A stretch of 18,824 nucleotides of DNA from an uncultured Brevibacterium sp. (lineage in GTDB: Bacteria > Actinomycetota > Actinomycetes > Actinomycetales > Brevibacteriaceae), in NCBI GenBank assembly GCA_902489215.1, contig CABTZE010000022.1, positions 1-18,824 on the forward strand. The letters are read 5' to 3'. How positions within the stretch are numbered: position 1 is the stretch's first letter; each line of letters begins with the position of its first letter. Positions 14,837 through 18,824 of the stretch are shown in pieces. Position numbers and translations under genes: made by a program. A model generated the notes under the pieces. That model was given only the letters and a program-made list of their open reading frames with translations. It was not told the origin of the DNA and did not search any database.

Positions 14837-14849
14837 GAGAATAGACCCC

Positions 14850-15818
14850 ATGTCGACCTCCGCCTCTGATCTTTCCGCGGCCCAGCCGCACAACACCACA
14901 GCTCTCCCCCGCCGCATTCGCGTGGCCGCGTGGGTTGTCCTCATCGCCCAGGTGAGCATCATCGTCACCTCGACCGCCGTGCGCCTGACAGGGTCAGGCT
15001 TGGGCTGCTCCGACTGGCCCATGTGCGAACCGGGATCGCTCACCAACACCCCTGAGATGGGCATCCACGGCTTCATTGAGTTCGGCAACCGCGTCCTGGG
15101 CGTTGTCCTCGGCATCATCTGCCTGGCGGCACTCGTCGTGTTCTGGCCGTACCGCCGTCGGCGCCCGGAGTTCTTCTGGTCGGCATTTGCGCTCCTCATG
15201 GTGGTTCCCGTCCAGGCTGTCATCGGCGGTCTGTCGGTGCTGAGCAAACTCAACCCCTGGGTTGTCGCCAGCCACTTCCTTCCGTCGGCCGCGTCAGTCG
15301 CGGTCGCTGCGTATCTGATCGTGCGGGTGTACTCCGGACCCGGTACGCGCCGCCCTGTTGGCCCGCAGAAGCTGCGCAAGCTCATGTGGGTTATTGCTGC
15401 TCTGCTCGTCGTTGTCCTTGTATTCGGTGTTCTCACAACCGGAGCCGGCCCGCACGCTGGTGACCGCGAATCCGCTCGCAACGGCCTGCCGACAGTGTGG
15501 ATGGCACGCTTCCACGCATTCCCGGTGTGGCTCATGGTCATCACGGCGGTGTGGGCTCGCGTTATCGCGGCAAAAGAAGGAGCAGTCCCCCAGGCTCGCG
15601 CCATCGACTTCCTTCTGGCAGTGACGGTGCTGCAGGGCCTCATCGGCTACGTGCAGTACTTCACGGGTCTTCCCATCGGCATTGTGCTCGTGCACATGTT
15701 CGGACTGACGCTGGTCATCATGGCCGCGGTCTTCGCCATCATGTCCAACTATTCGTGGAAGGCCGCTCCGGCGCACCCCGCTGACGACATTCTCGAACCA
15801 GCTGACAGCAGAGCCTGA
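14850..15818 (+). CDS. ctaA: Heme A synthase CtaA (COX15 family)
   Basis: A membrane enzyme that oxidises the C8 methyl group of heme O to give heme A for aa3-type cytochrome oxidase. It has 322 residues and about eight transmembrane helices. Family marks are TGSGLGCSDWPMC (47-59) with the Cys53/Cys59 pair, His73 and Glu77 in HGFIEFGNR, His142 in SHFLPS, TTGAGPHAGD (196-205), His222 in RFHAFP and His282 in VHMFG, which are the likely heme ligands. I chose ATG at 14850; an earlier in-frame ATG at 14766 lies within the permease gene. GAGAAT at 14837-14842 may be its own weak -10. ctaB is not adjacent. Confidence 0.95.
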   Translation: MSTSASDLSAAQPHNTTALPRRIRVAAWVVLIAQVSIIVTSTAVRLTGSGLGCSDWPMCEPGSLTNTPEMGIHGFIEFGNRVLGVVLGIICLAALVVFWPYRRRRPEFFWSAFALLMVVPVQAVIGGLSVLSKLNPWVVASHFLPSAASVAVAAYLIVRVYSGPGTRRPVGPQKLRKLMWVIAALLVVVLVFGVLTTGAGPHAGDRESARNGLPTVWMARFHAFPVWLMVITAVWARVIAAKEGAVPQARAIDFLLAVTVLQGLIGYVQYFTGLPIGIVLVHMFGLTLVIMAAVFAIMSNYSWKAAPAHPADDILEPADSRA

Positions 15819-15821
15819 CGC

Positions 15822-17549
15822 ATGCTTCTGCGTCTTTTCCACAGGTTCGTCCTGCCCCTTTGGCCTGCGCTGTTGGGCCTGCTCGTCTTTGAAGCTCTCC
15901 AGATCGCCGCCTCTCTGGCACTGCCGGCGCTCAATGCCAGGGTCGTCGACGACGGCATCGCTGTGGGCAACACCGCCGAGGTGTGGCGCCTGGGAGGCAT
16001 CATGCTCGCCGTCACCCTCGGGCAGGTCATCGCCAACGTCCTCGCGATCGCCTGCGGCGCCTACGCCTCGCTAAAGGGAGCCCAGCGGATCCGCTCGGCG
16101 TTCTTCGACAAGGTCTCGTCCTTCGGGTTCCAGGAGCTGGCGGAGTTCAGCTCCGCCAGCCTCGTGACCCGCTCGACGAATGACGTCCGCCAGGTCCAGC
16201 AGTTCCTCACGATGGCCATGTCGATCACGATCATGGCCCCGTTCATGGCCGCCGGCGGACTCATCATGGCGCTGACCCAGGACGTCAAGCTGTCCTGGGC
16301 CGTTCTCGTGACAGTCGGACTTCTCGTCATCGTCATGGTGTGGGCCATCCGCGGCATGGTGCCGAGCTTCCGGGCCATGCAGGAGCGGCTGGACGCCATG
16401 GGCTCCGTTCTGGCCCAGCAGCTCTCCGGCCTGCGCGTCATCCGGGCCTTCGTGAAGGAGGACCGCGAAAAGCAGCGCTACGCCGAGGTCAACAGGTCGA
16501 TGACGGATGCCTATATGACCGTCGGCAAGTACTTCGTCACGCTCTTTCCGCTCATCATGCTCGTCGTCGGGCTCGGCGAGATGGCGATCATCTGGTTCGG
16601 CGCCCTCGGCGTCGAATCGGGCGATACGCAGGTCGGCACGATCATGGCGTTCACGCAGTACCTCATGCTCATCCTCATGGGCGTCATGATGGCCTCGTTC
16701 TTGGCCATGATGCTGCCGCGCGCCGAAGTCGCGGCCGGCCGCATCTGGGACGTGCTCAAGACGGAGCCCGCGCAGACGCGCTCCGGCGACGTCGACGAGG
16801 TGCCCGCCCCGGGCGCGCTCGAGCTCGACAGCGTCACCTTCTGCTTCCCCGGAGCCGAGGCGCCTGTCGTCTCCGACGTGTCCTTCTCCGCTGCGCCGGG
16901 GACCACGACGGCGGTCATCGGCGCGACGGGCTCCGGCAAGACGGTTCTCATGCAGCTCATCGTCGGCCTGCTCGAGCCGACGAGCGGTTCCGTCGTCGTC
17001 GGCGGAGTTCCCGCCGCAGAGCTGTCGGCCCAGGCCCGCAGCGCCCAGTTCGGCTATGTGCCGCAGAAGCCGCAGGTCTTCGCCGACACGATCGCAGGCA
17101 ATCTGCGCAAGGGCAATCCGACCGCCTCGGACGACGAGATCCGCGAGGCACTGCAGACAGCGCAGGCGTGGGAGTACGTCGAGCGGCTCGACGGCCAGAC
17201 GGAATTCACCGTGAACCAGGGCGGCACCAATCTCTCGGGCGGCCAGCGGCAGCGCCTGGCGATCGCCATGGCGCTTGTCCGCACAAGCCCGATTCTCATC
17301 TTCGACGATTCGTTCTCCGCCCTCGATACGACCACGGAAGCCGCGGTGCGCTCCGGCATCGACGCGTCCGGAGAGCGCACGCAGGTCGTCGTCACACAGC
17401 GCTGCTCCACGGCCGAGAAGGCCGACCAGATCGTCGTCCTCGACGCCGGCCGCGCAGTCGCGGTGGGCACGCACAGCGAGCTCGTCGTGTCCTCCGAGGT
17501 CTACCGCGAGATCGTCGAATCGCAGACGGGAGTCAGCCATGAGCGATGA
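15822..17549 (+). CDS. ABC exporter half-transporter, degenerate ATPase partner (BmrC/TM287-like)
   Basis: A fused membrane-plus-ATPase protein of 575 residues: six transmembrane helices in about 1-300, then the ABC domain. Walker A is GATGSGKT (367-374), the Q-loop Gln415 and the signature LSGGQ (471-475). The catalytic Glu after Walker B is Asp496 (ILIFDD) and the H-loop His is Gln526 (VTQR), so one of the two ATP sites of the dimer should be weak, as in TM287 of TM287/288 and similar heterodimeric exporters. It starts three bases after ctaA and overlaps the next gene by 11 bases. Substrate unknown (drug or lipid export is common in the family). Base and codon use shift in this gene (see findings). 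Confidence 0.92.
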   Translation: MLLRLFHRFVLPLWPALLGLLVFEALQIAASLALPALNARVVDDGIAVGNTAEVWRLGGIMLAVTLGQVIANVLAIACGAYASLKGAQRIRSAFFDKVSSFGFQELAEFSSASLVTRSTNDVRQVQQFLTMAMSITIMAPFMAAGGLIMALTQDVKLSWAVLVTVGLLVIVMVWAIRGMVPSFRAMQERLDAMGSVLAQQLSGLRVIRAFVKEDREKQRYAEVNRSMTDAYMTVGKYFVTLFPLIMLVVGLGEMAIIWFGALGVESGDTQVGTIMAFTQYLMLILMGVMMASFLAMMLPRAEVAAGRIWDVLKTEPAQTRSGDVDEVPAPGALELDSVTFCFPGAEAPVVSDVSFSAAPGTTTAVIGATGSGKTVLMQLIVGLLEPTSGSVVVGGVPAAELSAQARSAQFGYVPQKPQVFADTIAGNLRKGNPTASDDEIREALQTAQAWEYVERLDGQTEFTVNQGGTNLSGGQRQRLAIAMALVRTSPILIFDDSFSALDTTTEAAVRSGIDASGERTQVVVTQRCSTAEKADQIVVLDAGRAVAVGTHSELVVSSEVYREIVESQTGVSHER

Positions 17550-18824
17550 GCGTCCTCCGAACGAGAAGTCAACGCACTTCTGGAAGACCGTCCGCCGCGT
17601 GGTCGGCGAATTCGGCGCCCACCGCGGCCAGATGGTCATCACCGCCATCACGCTGTTCATCGGAACGGTGCTCACGATCGCCGCGCCGTATGTCTTCGGC
17701 CTGGCGACCGACGCCGTGTTCGCCGGCTATCTCTCGTCGAAGACCTCACCCGGCCAGTCGACGGCGGAGGCCGCCGCAGAGCTCGAGGCCGGCGGACAGT
17801 CCGATCTCGCGGCCGTCCTCGACACGATGGACGTCGTGCCCGGCGCCGGCATGGACTTCGGACTCATCGGCCGGCTCGTCATGCTGGGTGTGGCCGTCTA
17901 CGCGCTGTCGTCGCTGTTCACCTACATCGGCGGGCGCGTGAGCATCGGCGTGGTCAACACCGTCATGAGCGGCATGCGCACGCGCGTCGAGGCGAAGCTC
18001 CACCGCGTGCCCCTGTCGTACTCAGACCGCCAGCGCCGCGGCGATGTCCTCTCCAGGCTCAACAACGACCTCGACAACCTCACGCAGGTCGCCAATGAGA
18101 ACCTGCAGCAGATCATCACGAGCGTCATCACCTTCGTCGGCGTGCTCGCCGTTATGTTCACCCTGTCCTGGCAGCTGGCGCTCGTCGCGATTGCCGCGAT
18201 CCCGCTGACGGCGATCATCTTCGCCCTCGTCGGCGTGCCCAGCCAGAGGCAGTTCAAGAAGCAGTGGGCCACGACCGGCGAGCTCAACGCGCATGTCGAG
18301 GAGTCGATCTCCGGCCTGTCGCTTCTGCGCGTCCACGGCGGCCTTCCCGCCGCCCGCGAGGAATTCGAGAAGACGAACGCGGACGTCTACTCCTCCAGTG
18401 TGCGCGCCCAGATCCTGTCGGGCTCGATGATGCCGGCGATGCTCTTCGTGTCGAACCTCGTCTTCGTGGCCACGGCCGTCCTCGGCGCGGCACTCGTCGC
18501 AGGAGGCGCGCTCACCCTGGGCGTCGTGCAGGCGTTCGTGTGGTATTCCCGCCAGTTCTCCCAGACCTTCGGGCAGCTGGGCGGCATGGCCTCGCGCCTG
18601 CAGTCGGCGGCCGCCAGCGCCGAGCGCGTCTACGAGCTGCTCGACGCGCCCGAGGAGACCCCGAACGCCGATGCCGAGCCATTCTCCCCGACCGCCGGTC
18701 GGGTCGAGTTCGACGAGGTCAACTTCTCCTATGATCCCGAGGCGGAGCTCATCAAGGGCCTGTCCCTCACCGCCGAGCCGGGCCAGACGATCGCCGTCGT
18801 GGGGCCCACCGGCGCAGGCAAGAC
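17539..18824 (+). CDS. ABC exporter half-transporter, partner subunit (BmrD/TM288-like), cut by the window edge
   Basis: The second half of the heterodimeric exporter; 428 codons are present and the gene continues beyond the window. The membrane domain starts about residue 30 and carries a long polar insert between helices 1 and 2 (about 67-105, Ala/Glu/Gly-rich), which I recognise from actinobacterial members of this group. The ATPase domain begins near residue 395, and the last residues visible are the Walker A GPTGAGK. The start is ATG at 17539, 11 bases inside the upstream gene. The ATG at 17546 is in another frame and does not encode the transporter. Whether this subunit has the intact catalytic Glu and His, as the pair model expects, lies outside the window. 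Confidence 0.9.
   Translation, partial: MSDERPPNEKSTHFWKTVRRVVGEFGAHRGQMVITAITLFIGTVLTIAAPYVFGLATDAVFAGYLSSKTSPGQSTAEAAAELEAGGQSDLAAVLDTMDVVPGAGMDFGLIGRLVMLGVAVYALSSLFTYIGGRVSIGVVNTVMSGMRTRVEAKLHRVPLSYSDRQRRGDVLSRLNNDLDNLTQVANENLQQIITSVITFVGVLAVMFTLSWQLALVAIAAIPLTAIIFALVGVPSQRQFKKQWATTGELNAHVEESISGLSLLRVHGGLPAAREEFEKTNADVYSSSVRAQILSGSMMPAMLFVSNLVFVATAVLGAALVAGGALTLGVVQAFVWYSRQFSQTFGQLGGMASRLQSAAASAERVYELLDAPEETPNADAEPFSPTAGRVEFDEVNFSYDPEAELIKGLSLTAEPGQTIAVVGPTGAGK

Noticed and set aside
14766..14849. N-terminal extension of ctaA from ATG 14766
   Set aside because: It lies inside the permease coding end and adds a polar, non-family lead. The start at 14850 fits the family.
14057..15643. A 528-codon open frame antisense to the permease and ctaA
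   Set aside because: It spans two well-supported genes and their junction, and its product is Arg/Thr/Ser-rich without a domain, as expected of a shadow frame.
16071..17675. A 534-codon open frame antisense to the ABC exporter
   Set aside because: The product is dominated by Arg, Asp, Gly and His, typical of the complement of a high-GC3 gene; the exporter on the plus strand has all family motifs.
17546..17941. ATG at 17546 in an ATGA overlap as start of the second exporter gene
   Set aside because: That frame gives a Ser/Arg/Pro-rich product and stops at 17941. The transporter sequence is in the frame that begins at 17539.

Overview
The window reads as chromosomal core sequence from a high-GC Gram-positive bacterium (Actinomycetota). 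The evidence is an actinobacterial SUF gene order (sufR-sufB-sufD-Rieske-sufC-DUF59), a fabG-fabI (mabA-inhA type) pair next to DUF3099 and SURF1, frequent GTG starts, and several promoters whose -10 box lies only 6-8 bases before the start codon. A Micrococcales-type organism is my best guess, but the genus cannot be fixed from this sequence alone. SURF1 and heme A synthase imply aerobic respiration through an aa3-type cytochrome c oxidase.

Layout. 1-450 (minus) is a truncated ABC ATPase, divergent from an unrecognised 251-residue protein (490-1245) and then serB (1274-2065). A strong bidirectional terminator hairpin (2105-2148) separates serB from a leftward operon, fabG-fabI-histidine phosphatase (4166-2193). 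Divergent from fabG, a tightly packed rightward unit runs DUF3099, a 69-residue Cys/His protein and SURF1 (4283-5741). A leftward pair follows, an RNase HI with an unusual C-terminal extension coupled to an ABC-F ATPase (8161-5826). Just upstream lies the leftward SUF operon (13011-8225), headed by its repressor gene sufR and closed by a hairpin terminator. Divergent from sufR run an ABC-2 type ATPase/permease pair, ctaA, and a heterodimeric ABC exporter (13152-18824). The second exporter subunit is cut by the window edge.

The genes serve serine synthesis, type II fatty-acid synthesis, cytochrome oxidase maturation and Fe-S cluster assembly. sufS (cysteine desulfurase) and sufU, which sit in the equivalent mycobacterial operon, are absent here.

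I found no phage, IS element, CRISPR array, tRNA or rRNA, and no clear new multi-gene system. The points most worth a second look are the RNase HI with a four-copy 15-bp repeat linker and a ribbon-helix-helix-like tail; a terminator hairpin that carries a -10 box in its apex; a palindrome over the likely sufR promoter; the recurring leaderless promoter layout; the small conserved-looking Cys/His protein; and a shift in base and codon use in the ABC exporter genes at the right end.
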